DNA from: Clostridia bacterium
Lineage (GTDB): Bacteria > Bacillota > Clostridia > Christensenellales > Aristaeellaceae
DNA: 5,513 nucleotides
Assembly: GCA_024404395.1 (NCBI GenBank)
Contig: JAKSPZ010000087.1
Span: 1-5,513 of the forward strand
Reading direction: 5' to 3'
Each line of letters starts with the position of its first letter. Within the stretch, counting starts at the first letter, position 1. The translations under genes and the position numbers were made by a program. This document shows positions 1 through 5,513 of this stretch, piece by piece. The notes below the pieces were generated by a model. The model was not told the DNA's origin. It did not search any database and was given only the letters and a program-made list of their open reading frames with translations.

Positions 1-1
1 G

Positions 2-1258
2 ATGCTGATCGAAAACGTGGCGGTGGACTTCATCGCCATCACCTATATGAAGGACGGCATCTGGGGCATCGGTCTTGCCACGGGTATCGGCTACAATGTG
101 GCGGCGCTGATCATGCTGGCGAACTTCTTCCGCAAGCGCTCCGCCTTCCGCTTCTCCCCGAAGCACGTCAAGCCCACCGTTCTCTTCTCGGTGGTGAAAC
201 TGGGAACGCCCAACCTGACCCGTCAGGGCTGCCGACTGATCGCGCCGCTGACCATCAACCGCATGATCCTTGCGGTGGGCGGCAGTGCGGCCATGGCAGC
301 CATGTCCGTTCTGAACACCCTCCTGGCCATCTGTACATCGCCCGGCAACGGCGTATCCCGCAGCGTGGACCTGCTGGCGCAGATCTATCACAGCGAGCAG
401 GATCGACCTGCCCTGCGCAGGATCGCCACGGAGGCGATGCGGCTGCTGATCCTGATGAGCGCGCCCTTCATTGTCGGCGTCTTGATCTTCGCCAAGCCGC
501 TGGCGTCCTTCTACATTCATGGCGATCCCGTGGCGCTGAAGTATACGGTGATCGCGATGATCTGCCTGAGCTTTACCATCCTGCCCAACGCCGCCAACTT
601 CACCGTGATGGATTACCTGCGCGGCTGCAGGCAGCTCCTGCCCACCCATCTGTACACCTTCTCCCACATGCTGCTGTGGAAGCTCATCGCGACTTTCACC
701 CTGACCCGACTTTTCGGTGTGACGGGCGTGTTCGTGGCGATCCCCGTGGCGGAATTTCTCACGATCGGCGTTTATGTCCTGCTGACGTTAATGCTGAAGC
801 GCAACGGCACGCCCATGGACCGCGTACTGCTCCTGCCCAAGGACTTCGGACACGCCGCCGAGGATACCCTCGCTTTCACCGTTACCACCGTGGAAGAGGC
901 GGTCCAAGGCTCCGAGAAGATCGGCGCGTTCTGCAAAGCGCGGGGCGTGGATGAACGGCGCACCCTCTATGCCGCCCTCTGCTCCGAGGAACTGCTGGCC
1001 AACGTGGTGACCCACGGCTTCACCAAGGATCACAAGGCGCACAGCTGCGACGTCCGCGTGATGAAGGAGGGGGAGGATGTGGTCCTCCGCATCCGCGACG
1101 ACTGCCGCTACTTCAACCTGAAGGAGCGCTATGAAGCCATCACCGCCAGCACCGTTGATGTCACTTCCCACATCGGCATCCGCATGGTCTACGCCATGGC
1201 CAAGGACATCCGCTACGTCAACCTGCTGGACACCAACACCCTCATCATTCGGATATAA
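2..1258 (+). CDS. MATE-family transporter fused to C-terminal RsbW-like ATPase domain (5' partial)
   Basis: The visible 418 residues form two parts. Residues 1 to about 265 are strongly hydrophobic, with roughly six membrane helices (near 20-42, 80-112, 147-170, 180-200, 222-245 and 245-265), and resemble the C-terminal half of a MATE/polysaccharide-flippase-fold exporter. Residues about 285-418 are soluble and look like an RsbW/SpoIIAB HATPase: the N-box is E330-xxx-N334-xxx-H338. The next ATP box begins RDD (365-367), but the usual DxG glycine is Cys368, and the second glycine box is reduced to HIGIRM (390-395). Full MATE proteins have about 12 helices in some 450 residues, so the gene must begin before the window; the ATG at base 2 is probably internal. 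The family exports cations, drugs or lipid-linked molecules, and the substrate here is unknown. The ATPase tail may bind STAS proteins encoded on the facing strand. Stop TAA is at 1256-1258. The MATE assignment is by overall pattern; the ATPase call is firmer. Confidence 0.8.
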   Translation: MLIENVAVDFIAITYMKDGIWGIGLATGIGYNVAALIMLANFFRKRSAFRFSPKHVKPTVLFSVVKLGTPNLTRQGCRLIAPLTINRMILAVGGSAAMAAMSVLNTLLAICTSPGNGVSRSVDLLAQIYHSEQDRPALRRIATEAMRLLILMSAPFIVGVLIFAKPLASFYIHGDPVALKYTVIAMICLSFTILPNAANFTVMDYLRGCRQLLPTHLYTFSHMLLWKLIATFTLTRLFGVTGVFVAIPVAEFLTIGVYVLLTLMLKRNGTPMDRVLLLPKDFGHAAEDTLAFTVTTVEEAVQGSEKIGAFCKARGVDERRTLYAALCSEELLANVVTHGFTKDHKAHSCDVRVMKEGEDVVLRIRDDCRYFNLKERYEAITASTVDVTSHIGIRMVYAMAKDIRYVNLLDTNTLIIRI

Positions 1259-1264
1259 GACCAT

Positions 1265-1306
1265 AAAACAAGCCTCATACGCATCTGCGTATGAGGCTGT
1301 TTTTTT
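1265..1306. terminator. Bidirectional rho-independent terminator
   Basis: A perfect 12-bp inverted repeat (AGCCTCATACGC at 1271-1282 and its complement at 1287-1298) encloses the 4-base loop ATCT. On the + strand it is followed by G and seven T (1300-1306). On the - strand the stem is followed by TGTTTTAT (from 1270 downward). It lies 12 bases after the stop of the transporter-ATPase gene and 13 bases past the stop of the last - strand reading frame, so it can end both convergent transcripts. Confidence 0.93.
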
Positions 1307-1311
1307 ATGCG

Positions 1312-1575
1312 TCAGTTCAGATAGGACGCCAGACGCTTGGCTACGTTCTCTTCCAGATTGCGGAAGAAGAACTGGTAATCATAGAGGTGGTAGACACCGT
1401 CGGGAACGATCTTGCCGGGATACTGAGTGTCGTCGATCCCGGGGACTTTCAGGGTGCCGCGGACGGTATCCAGATAGGCGCCGCAGAACTGCGGGATCTC
1501 CTTGGTGACGGTGCCGCTGCGGTCGGTGAAGCAGGCGCCGAGGTTCAGGGAAGCATCTGCGGGCGTGGCGCTTTT
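1312..1575 (-). CDS. 87-codon coding-like frame with no start codon, after the SpoIIE-type phosphatase
   Basis: Directly after the phosphatase stop (TGA, 1578-1576) the same reading frame stays open for 87 codons to a TGA at 1314-1312. It begins KSATPADASLNLGACF and ends NLEENVAKRLASYLN. About 79% of its codons end in G or C (69 of 87), as in a real gene here, and the terminator follows at once. It has no ATG, GTG or TTG. An ATG at 1579-1577 overlaps the phosphatase stop as ATGA, but is out of frame with this ORF: one base less in the A5 run (1576-1572) would give an 88-residue protein MKSATPAD. The piece is soluble, rich in aromatic residues and reads like the C-terminal part of an enzyme; I do not recognise the family. 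It may be a frameshifted small gene, a sequencing error, a deletion remnant, or a readthrough extension. Coding character is clear; expression is uncertain. Confidence 0.5.
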   Translation of the reverse strand, partial: KSATPADASLNLGACFTDRSGTVTKEIPQFCGAYLDTVRGTLKVPGIDDTQYPGKIVPDGVYHLYDYQFFFRNLEENVAKRLASYLN

Positions 1576-3411
1576 TCATTTGTTTGCTTCGGATTCGTTG
1601 TACTTGAGCACCATTCGGACTTCGTTGCAGCCGTCGACGTAGCGGTAGGTCAGCTCGTTCATCATCTTCTTCGTCATGAAGATGCCGAGACCGCCCACAT
1701 GCCGCTCATCGGCGCTCAGCGTGACGTCGGGCTCGGGGATGTTCAGCGGGTCGAAGGGGATGCCGTTGTCCCGGAGGATGACGGTCACCTGCTCGGCGTC
1801 GGCGTCGCAGATGATCTCCGCCCAGGAGGCGTTGCTGTGATGGACGACATTGGAATACATCTCGTCCAGACCGATGTTGATCTTGCTGACGGCCTTCATG
1901 GGCACGCCCGCCTCTTCCATTCGGGATTCAACGTAGGTCTGTACTTCCTTGATGGACTCCTGAGAGGGATAGACGCGCAGACCTTCACGCTCCAGCAGGC
2001 GGTTCAGACGCAGGGTCAGCATGGTGGAGTCGTCAAACTGGGGCGCGACGCCGACGAACCGCGCCACGTCTTCGGAAACGGCGTTCACGAGGGCGGTGGG
2101 GGTCTTCTCGGCGGCGGTGAGGGCGGCCTTCAGGCGCTCCACACCGTACATCTCTTCCAGCGGATTGTTGGCCTCGGGGATGCCGTCCGTGTAGACGAAC
2201 AGCATGTCGCCGGGCTGCAGCTTCAGGACCTCGTCGCGATAATGGGCGCCGTCGATGCCGCCGAGGACGAGACCGTGCTTGGTGGTGATCTCCTCAAGGG
2301 TTCCGTCGGCACGGCAGATGATGGGGTTCTCGTGACCTGCGTTGGCGGTGATGATCTCGCCCGAGGTCAGGTCGAGGACGCCCAGCCACACGGTGACGAA
2401 CATCTCCTCGAGGTTCTTGTCGCACAGCAGATGGTTGACCTCTGCCAGTACGTGGGCGGGACTCTTGCCGGTGGAACCGATGGAATCCAGCAGCAATTTG
2501 GCGATCATCATGTACAGCGCGGCAGGGACGCCCTTGCCCGAAACGTCGGCAATAAGCAGGGCGAGGTGGGTGGGATCCACATAGAAATAGTTGAAGAAGT
2601 CGCCGCCCACTTCCTTCGCGGGCACGATGCTGGTGGCCAGATCGAAGGGCACATCCCGATCCTTGACGAATTCTTCCACCTCAGGCAGGCTGTGCATCTG
2701 AATGGCGCGGGCGGTGTTCAGCTCGGTCTCGATGCGGCTGTTCTCCTGACTGATGTTCGCCTGTCGCTGGACCATGTAATGGCCGCGGCCGGCGATCTCC
2801 GCGCAGACGCCGGAGATGATGGCGAAGAGCATCCATTTCGGCAGGAACGTGTGCTGCATGATCCGCCGGGCATAGTCGACGGTGGCGTGAGAAACGCCGA
2901 TGCTGACGATGTTGAGATCGGCGGGAGTGAAGCCCGTCAGTGCGCCGAGATAGGTGGAGGTGGAGAAGACCACGGTGGATACCGCTGCAACGGTAATGGT
3001 CAGTTCGGCGGAATAATAGCGCGTACTGAAGACCACCGGCAGCAGGATGGCGAGGGTGACATTATAGCCCAGACCGCAGTCGATACGGGCCTGTCCGATC
3101 AGCAGACCGAGCAGAAGGATATACTTCAGCCACGGCTTGGCGAACTTGTATCGATAGCTGATGATACAGGGGATCAGGTGCCAGGCCAGTGCGGCAGTGC
3201 AGCTGGTGTATACGGTCTTCGGATTTTCGACGAATACGCCCACCGCGGTCAGGATCATGCAAAGGATCAGGAAGACGGAGCAGCAGAACATGACGATGGC
3301 AGTGAGCCGATTGGCGTGGACCTCGTTCTGCCAGAGGACTTCCGCGGTGGCGGGATCGTGTTTTTCGGGAACCAGCAGGCGTTTCAGTTTGAACTGAGCC
3401 AAATCAGGCAT
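1576..3411 (-). CDS. Membrane-anchored SpoIIE/RsbU-type PP2C phosphatase with C-terminal RsbW-like kinase domain
   Basis: This 611-residue protein has three parts. Residues about 36-205 hold around six hydrophobic segments (36-60, 70-87, 95-108, 115-130, 132-152, 191-205), a likely membrane sensor. A helical linker with ARAIQMHSLP (234-243), typical of this family, leads to the SpoIIE PP2C domain (about 255-470). Its metal-binding aspartates are visible in KEVGGDFF (D271), IADVSGKG (D289), YTDG (D409) and QFDDST (D460/D461). Residues about 480-605 form an RsbW/SpoIIAB-like HATPase with intact boxes: E517-xxx-N521-xxx-H525, RDNG (547-550) and GGLGIFMTKKM (573-583). Known relatives dephosphorylate a serine on STAS antagonists, while RsbW-type domains phosphorylate it; having both in one chain suggests a bifunctional switch. 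The substrate is probably the STAS protein encoded 12 bases upstream. The start is uncertain: a GGGAG abuts the ATG, while a TTG at codon 4 (3402-3400) has ideal spacing. The TGA stop overlaps an ATG. Confidence 0.93.
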   Translation of the reverse strand: MPDLAQFKLKRLLVPEKHDPATAEVLWQNEVHANRLTAIVMFCCSVFLILCMILTAVGVFVENPKTVYTSCTAALAWHLIPCIISYRYKFAKPWLKYILLLGLLIGQARIDCGLGYNVTLAILLPVVFSTRYYSAELTITVAAVSTVVFSTSTYLGALTGFTPADLNIVSIGVSHATVDYARRIMQHTFLPKWMLFAIISGVCAEIAGRGHYMVQRQANISQENSRIETELNTARAIQMHSLPEVEEFVKDRDVPFDLATSIVPAKEVGGDFFNYFYVDPTHLALLIADVSGKGVPAALYMMIAKLLLDSIGSTGKSPAHVLAEVNHLLCDKNLEEMFVTVWLGVLDLTSGEIITANAGHENPIICRADGTLEEITTKHGLVLGGIDGAHYRDEVLKLQPGDMLFVYTDGIPEANNPLEEMYGVERLKAALTAAEKTPTALVNAVSEDVARFVGVAPQFDDSTMLTLRLNRLLEREGLRVYPSQESIKEVQTYVESRMEEAGVPMKAVSKINIGLDEMYSNVVHHSNASWAEIICDADAEQVTVILRDNGIPFDPLNIPEPDVTLSADERHVGGLGIFMTKKMMNELTYRYVDGCNEVRMVLKYNESEANK

Positions 3412-3418
3412 CTCCCTT
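3412..3418 (-). promoter_or_regulatory. Shine-Dalgarno AAGGGAG touching the phosphatase ATG
   Basis: On the - strand AAGGGAG runs directly into the ATG at 3411-3409, leaving no usual spacer after GGGAG. If the in-frame TTG at 3402-3400 is the start, the spacer becomes nine bases, which is normal. It lies in the 12-base gap after the STAS gene stop, so translation may also be coupled. Confidence 0.6.
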
Positions 3419-3423
3419 CGGGC

Positions 3424-3720
3424 TTACTTGATGGTCAGGACGTCGGTAAAGCCGGTGATGTCGAACACCTCGCGGATGCTGTCGTTCACATGGCAGACTT
3501 CCATGGAACCCTGTTCGTTCATCATTTTCTGGGCGCTGAGCAGGACGCGGAGACCTGCGGAAGAGATGTACTCCAGCTTGGTGAAGTCCATCACCAGATG
3601 CTCGATGCCGTCGATGGAGGCGGTCAGTTCGGACTCAAGATCGGGGGCGGTGACCGTGTCCAGACGTCCGGTCAGTGCGATCTCCAGCGTTTTGTTGATG
3701 ATTTTCTTTTCGATGATCAT
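3424..3720 (-). CDS. STAS-domain anti-anti-sigma-type protein (SpoIIAA/RsbV-like)
   Basis: This 98-residue protein is a single STAS domain, the usual length for SpoIIAA/RsbV. It shows ALTGRLDTVTAPDLE near the N-terminus, a beta strand HLVMDFTKLEYISSAGLR (41-58) and the C-terminal signature FDITGFTDVL (86-95). By alignment with the SpoIIAA and RsbV motif D-S-S/T-G-L, Ser54 in I-S-S-A-G-L takes the place of the phosphorylated serine; the preceding Asp is Ser53 and the following Ser/Thr is Ala55. Such proteins bind an RsbW-type kinase when unphosphorylated and are released when it phosphorylates them; a PP2C phosphatase resets them. The matching phosphatase and kinase domains are fused in the next gene, 12 bases downstream. 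The start has a strong GGAGG eight bases upstream. Stop is TAA. The partner it controls is not a sigma factor in this window, so the target is unknown. Confidence 0.95.
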   Translation of the reverse strand: MIIEKKIINKTLEIALTGRLDTVTAPDLESELTASIDGIEHLVMDFTKLEYISSAGLRVLLSAQKMMNEQGSMEVCHVNDSIREVFDITGFTDVLTIK

Positions 3721-3728
3721 GGCTTTTT

Positions 3729-3733
3729 CCTCC
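3729..3733 (-). promoter_or_regulatory. Shine-Dalgarno GGAGG of the STAS gene
   Basis: GGAGG on the - strand lies eight bases before the ATG at 3720-3718, inside the 18-base gap that follows the tandem stop TGATAA of the upstream STAS-kinase gene. The strong site suggests high independent translation of the small STAS protein compared with the phosphatase downstream. Confidence 0.85.
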
Positions 3734-3738
3734 GTTTA

Positions 3739-4908
3739 TCAGAAAGTGAGAGAGTCGACGGTGTTCAGCAGGATCGCCAGCTGCGCAGCGCAGTGGGCGA
3801 TGAGCGCCTTGCCCGCTTCCGAATCGGGATCGCGGCGGATGGTGCGGCGCATGAGGCGGGTATAGCCGATGACGCGGGCCTTGTCCAGAATGTGGTTGTA
3901 GGCGGCTTCGTCTTCGACGTTGAAGTAATACTTCATGATCCGATGGAGCAGCTCGCGGCAGGCGGCGTAGGGCAGACCCATGAAGTCGATGAACTCGGGG
4001 GGCGTGGGCTCGTGGAAGCCCTGATAGGCGAGGAAGATGGAGGCGAACTCGAACACGGGATGACCCTGGCACAGGGTGTCCATGTCGATGAGCAGGGACT
4101 CGCCGTTCTGCAGCATCACGTTCTTGGCGTGATAATCGCCGTGCATCATGTGATGGTCTTCGGGGATGGCGTCGATGAGGGCGTAGAGCTTCTCATACTG
4201 ATCGGCGGGGAGATAATCCTTCAGGAACTTCGCCCAGCCCAGGGTGACCGCCTTCTGATCGGGCATGTCTTCGGGCTTGACTACCGTGCCGTGGATGATC
4301 TTCAGCAGATCCACCAGGCGATGGGCGCATTCGTCCAGCCACTCGGGCTCCTTGTTGAGCTTCTGGGCAAAGACTTCCGCGTTCAGCAGCTCAAAGACGG
4401 TGCCGTAGCTGTCGCCCACGCGGACCACATCGTAGGGGATGGCGGTGGGCACGCCCAGCACGAAGGCTTTGCGTGCCAGTTCACGCTCGCGCTGAATATC
4501 GGGCAGGGAATCGGGATTGTGATAGACCTTGAGGATGGTGTCGCGGTCCCAGCGATAGACGGTGCCGTTGGCGCCCTTGCCGATGATCTCGCAGCCGTCC
4601 ACGGAAAGCTTTCTGTAGGCCTTGGTCACGGGGAGCATCTCGGTGAAGCCCGTCATCTCGAGGATCTCATAGACCTCTGCGGAGACGTTCACCACCGTCA
4701 GACCCGGATGAGCCTTCAGCAGGCGCAGAACGATGCGCAGACCTGCGCTGGAAATGTATTCCAGTTCGTCCATGTCCAGAACGATCGAAGTGAAGGTCTC
4801 GGCTTCGCAGATCTGCTGTACCTCGGCTTCGGTCTCCGCGGCGTTGGCGGAATCGATGCGGCCGGCAAGGAACAGGGTGAGCTTGTCGTCGGTAAGCGTA
4901 TGCTTCAT
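3739..4908 (-). CDS. STAS domain fused to aminoglycoside-phosphotransferase-like kinase
   Basis: This 389-residue protein starts with a STAS domain (about 1-95): LFLAGRIDSANAAE, then LEYISSAGLR (49-58, Ser54 as candidate phospho-acceptor) and EMTGFTEML (84-92). After a linker of about 12 residues comes an APH/choline-kinase-type fold. It shows a glycine-rich loop IGKGANGTVY (109-118), the ATP-contacting Lys127 in ILKVY, the catalytic loop MHGDYHAKNVML (255-266; Asp258, Asn263) and the metal motif LLIDMD (272-277). All key kinase residues look intact. APH-fold enzymes phosphorylate small molecules, occasionally proteins; the substrate here is unknown, and nothing shows antibiotic resistance. 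It resembles the APH-like paralogous families of Fibrobacter and some clostridia (TIGR02172-like, from memory). The ATG at 4908-4906 is chosen because AGGAGG lies seven bases upstream; longer N-terminal extensions would overlap the HD gene and lack STAS similarity. It ends in a tandem TGATAA. Confidence 0.9.
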   Translation of the reverse strand: MKHTLTDDKLTLFLAGRIDSANAAETEAEVQQICEAETFTSIVLDMDELEYISSAGLRIVLRLLKAHPGLTVVNVSAEVYEILEMTGFTEMLPVTKAYRKLSVDGCEIIGKGANGTVYRWDRDTILKVYHNPDSLPDIQRERELARKAFVLGVPTAIPYDVVRVGDSYGTVFELLNAEVFAQKLNKEPEWLDECAHRLVDLLKIIHGTVVKPEDMPDQKAVTLGWAKFLKDYLPADQYEKLYALIDAIPEDHHMMHGDYHAKNVMLQNGESLLIDMDTLCQGHPVFEFASIFLAYQGFHEPTPPEFIDFMGLPYAACRELLHRIMKYYFNVEDEAAYNHILDKARVIGYTRLMRRTIRRDPDSEAGKALIAHCAAQLAILLNTVDSLTF

Positions 4909-4914
4909 GGTGCG

Positions 4915-4920
4915 CCTCCT
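4915..4920 (-). promoter_or_regulatory. Shine-Dalgarno AGGAGG of the STAS-kinase gene
   Basis: AGGAGG on the - strand sits seven bases before the ATG at 4908-4906. Its first base is the last base of the tandem stop TGATAA of the HD gene, so ribosomes ending there are positioned to restart. It fixes the start of the STAS-kinase protein at MKHTLTDD. Confidence 0.88.
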
Positions 4921-4922
4921 TA

Positions 4923-5513
4923 TCAGGTATCGGGTTCGGTCAGTTTCGAGTGATAGGCTTCCACATCTTTGAATATGTAGTCGACCAGTGCGACGAATTC
5001 TTTGTAGACGGGGTAATCCGCCAGCTCCCGCAGGCTGTGGGCGATGGTGCGGTAGTACCATGCCTGCATGGCGGGATCCTTCTGGTTGCACACCTGCCAG
5101 ACCTCGTGCCCGATCTTGCTGTACTCACGGGCGCAGGAGCGGATGTTGGAGAGCTTGTCGCCCATCCACATCATCTTGACGCTGATGTCGTGGGTGTGCT
5201 CCAGCATGATGAGGGTCTCCTCCTTGCGGAGCTGCCACGTCTGGGCGGCGGGCTGATCGGGGCGCTTGTTCTCCGTTTCCGTCATGACCAGCAGGGCCAC
5301 GCGGCGACCGAAGCGCTCCTCGATCTCGTCAAGGGTGGTATCGGTGTCCTCTACCGTATCGTGGAGCACGGCGGCGGCCAGCGTATCAAGGTCGTTGGTC
5401 ATGGTGCCTACGATGGCGGCCACCTCCATGGGATGGAGGATGTAGGGCTCGTGATGGATTTTTCGCGTCTGCCCCGCGTGCCGCTCCACGGCGAAGCGGA
5501 CGGCTTCTTCAAA
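4923..5513 (-). CDS. HD-domain (p)ppGpp hydrolase-like protein (MESH1/SpoT-type, 5' partial)
   Basis: The visible 196 residues (from codon TTT at 5513-5511) match the small alarmone hydrolase pattern. Counting from that codon, the metal and active-site residues are His27 (YILHP), His51-Asp52 with Glu55-Asp56 (LHDTVEDT), and Asp119 with Asn123 (GDKLSNI). These correspond to H35, H61-D62, E65-D66, D122 and N126 of MESH1. The opening AVERHAGQTRK and PYILHPMEVA are also typical. No synthetase, TGS or ACT domain follows, so it is the short, hydrolase-only type. Such enzymes remove pyrophosphate from the 3' position of (p)ppGpp; MESH1 also acts on NADPH, and relatives may have other substrates. The frame is open to the window edge, so the start lies outside, probably only some 5 to 20 codons away. 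It is the first visible gene of the operon, 14 bases before the STAS-kinase gene. Stop is TGA followed by TAA. Confidence 0.9.
   Translation of the reverse strand, partial: FEEAVRFAVERHAGQTRKIHHEPYILHPMEVAAIVGTMTNDLDTLAAAVLHDTVEDTDTTLDEIEERFGRRVALLVMTETENKRPDQPAAQTWQLRKEETLIMLEHTHDISVKMMWMGDKLSNIRSCAREYSKIGHEVWQVCNQKDPAMQAWYYRTIAHSLRELADYPVYKEFVALVDYIFKDVEAYHSKLTEPDT

Noticed and set aside
788..1264. A 158-residue - strand frame opposite the transporter-ATPase gene
   Set aside because: It lies antisense to a well-supported ATPase domain, runs through the stop region of that gene, and shows only the Val/Gly/Asp/His bias of a shadow frame.
1379..1579. A 66-residue - strand protein starting at the ATG that overlaps the phosphatase stop
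   Set aside because: It is very rich in Arg, Pro and His, typical of an out-of-frame reading of GC-rich coding DNA. The neighbouring frame has the proper third-position bias, so this frame is not the real product.
1573..1581. TGA at the phosphatase end as a selenocysteine codon or reassigned stop
   Set aside because: TGA clearly acts as stop in the neighbouring genes, where it is followed by a second stop (TGATAA). The residues around it do not resemble a selenoprotein redox motif, and I see no convincing hairpin just downstream.
3739..4908. Antibiotic-resistance role for the APH-like domain
   Set aside because: The motifs define only the kinase fold. Fusion to a STAS domain and a place in a regulatory operon argue against a resistance enzyme.
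1291..4953. A 1220-codon open frame on the + strand
   Set aside because: It is antisense to three - strand genes that share one codon register with it, so its codons are exact reverse complements of theirs. It stays open because those genes avoid TTA, CTA and TCA codons. The product has no recognisable fold, and it starts inside the terminator hairpin.
3739..5091. A longer start for the STAS-kinase protein reaching to 5091
   Set aside because: The added N-terminal residues overlap the HD gene in another frame, show no domain, and the ATG at 4908 has a near-perfect AGGAGG.
5487..5489. GTG as the start of the HD gene
   Set aside because: The frame continues to the window edge and the upstream residues FEEAVRFA fit the conserved N-terminal helix of this family, so the gene starts outside the window.

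Overview
The window is GC-rich with strongly GC-biased third codon positions. It has SpoIIA/Rsb-type partner-switching proteins, strong GGAGG-type ribosome binding sites and tightly packed genes. This suggests a GC-rich member of the Firmicutes, plausibly a gut or rumen clostridium; that placement is inference from style, not from a marker gene.

Layout. On the + strand, bases 2-1258 hold the 3' part of a MATE-type membrane transporter fused at its C-terminus to an RsbW/SpoIIAB-like ATPase domain; its 5' end lies outside the window. A bidirectional rho-independent terminator (1265-1306) separates it from a convergent operon on the - strand. Read in its own direction, from 5513 down to 1312, that operon holds five items. 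They are (1) a MESH1/SpoT-like HD hydrolase whose first codons are cut off by the window edge; (2) a STAS domain fused to an aminoglycoside-phosphotransferase-like kinase; (3) a stand-alone STAS anti-anti-sigma-type protein; (4) a membrane-anchored SpoIIE/RsbU-type PP2C phosphatase with its own C-terminal RsbW-like kinase domain; and (5) an 87-codon, coding-like reading frame with no start codon of its own, directly after the phosphatase stop. Gaps between items 1 to 4 are only 12 to 18 bases, and strong Shine-Dalgarno sequences sit in them or overlap the preceding stop codons. No promoter is visible; it should lie beyond base 5513.

Working model (inference). The operon looks like a complete partner-switching module. 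Two STAS proteins share the segment LEYISSAGLR, with Ser54 in the phospho-acceptor position of each. One membrane protein carries both the phosphatase and an opposing kinase-type ATPase. Two extra outputs are unusual: a small-molecule-kinase-like domain attached to one STAS domain, and a second, partly degenerate RsbW-like domain attached to a transporter on the facing strand. The HD hydrolase would link the module to nucleotide alarmones such as (p)ppGpp. No sigma factor or stand-alone anti-sigma factor is present, so the output may be enzyme or transporter activity rather than transcription. There is no gene-free stretch longer than 300 bases, and I saw no tRNA, rRNA, CRISPR or mobile element.
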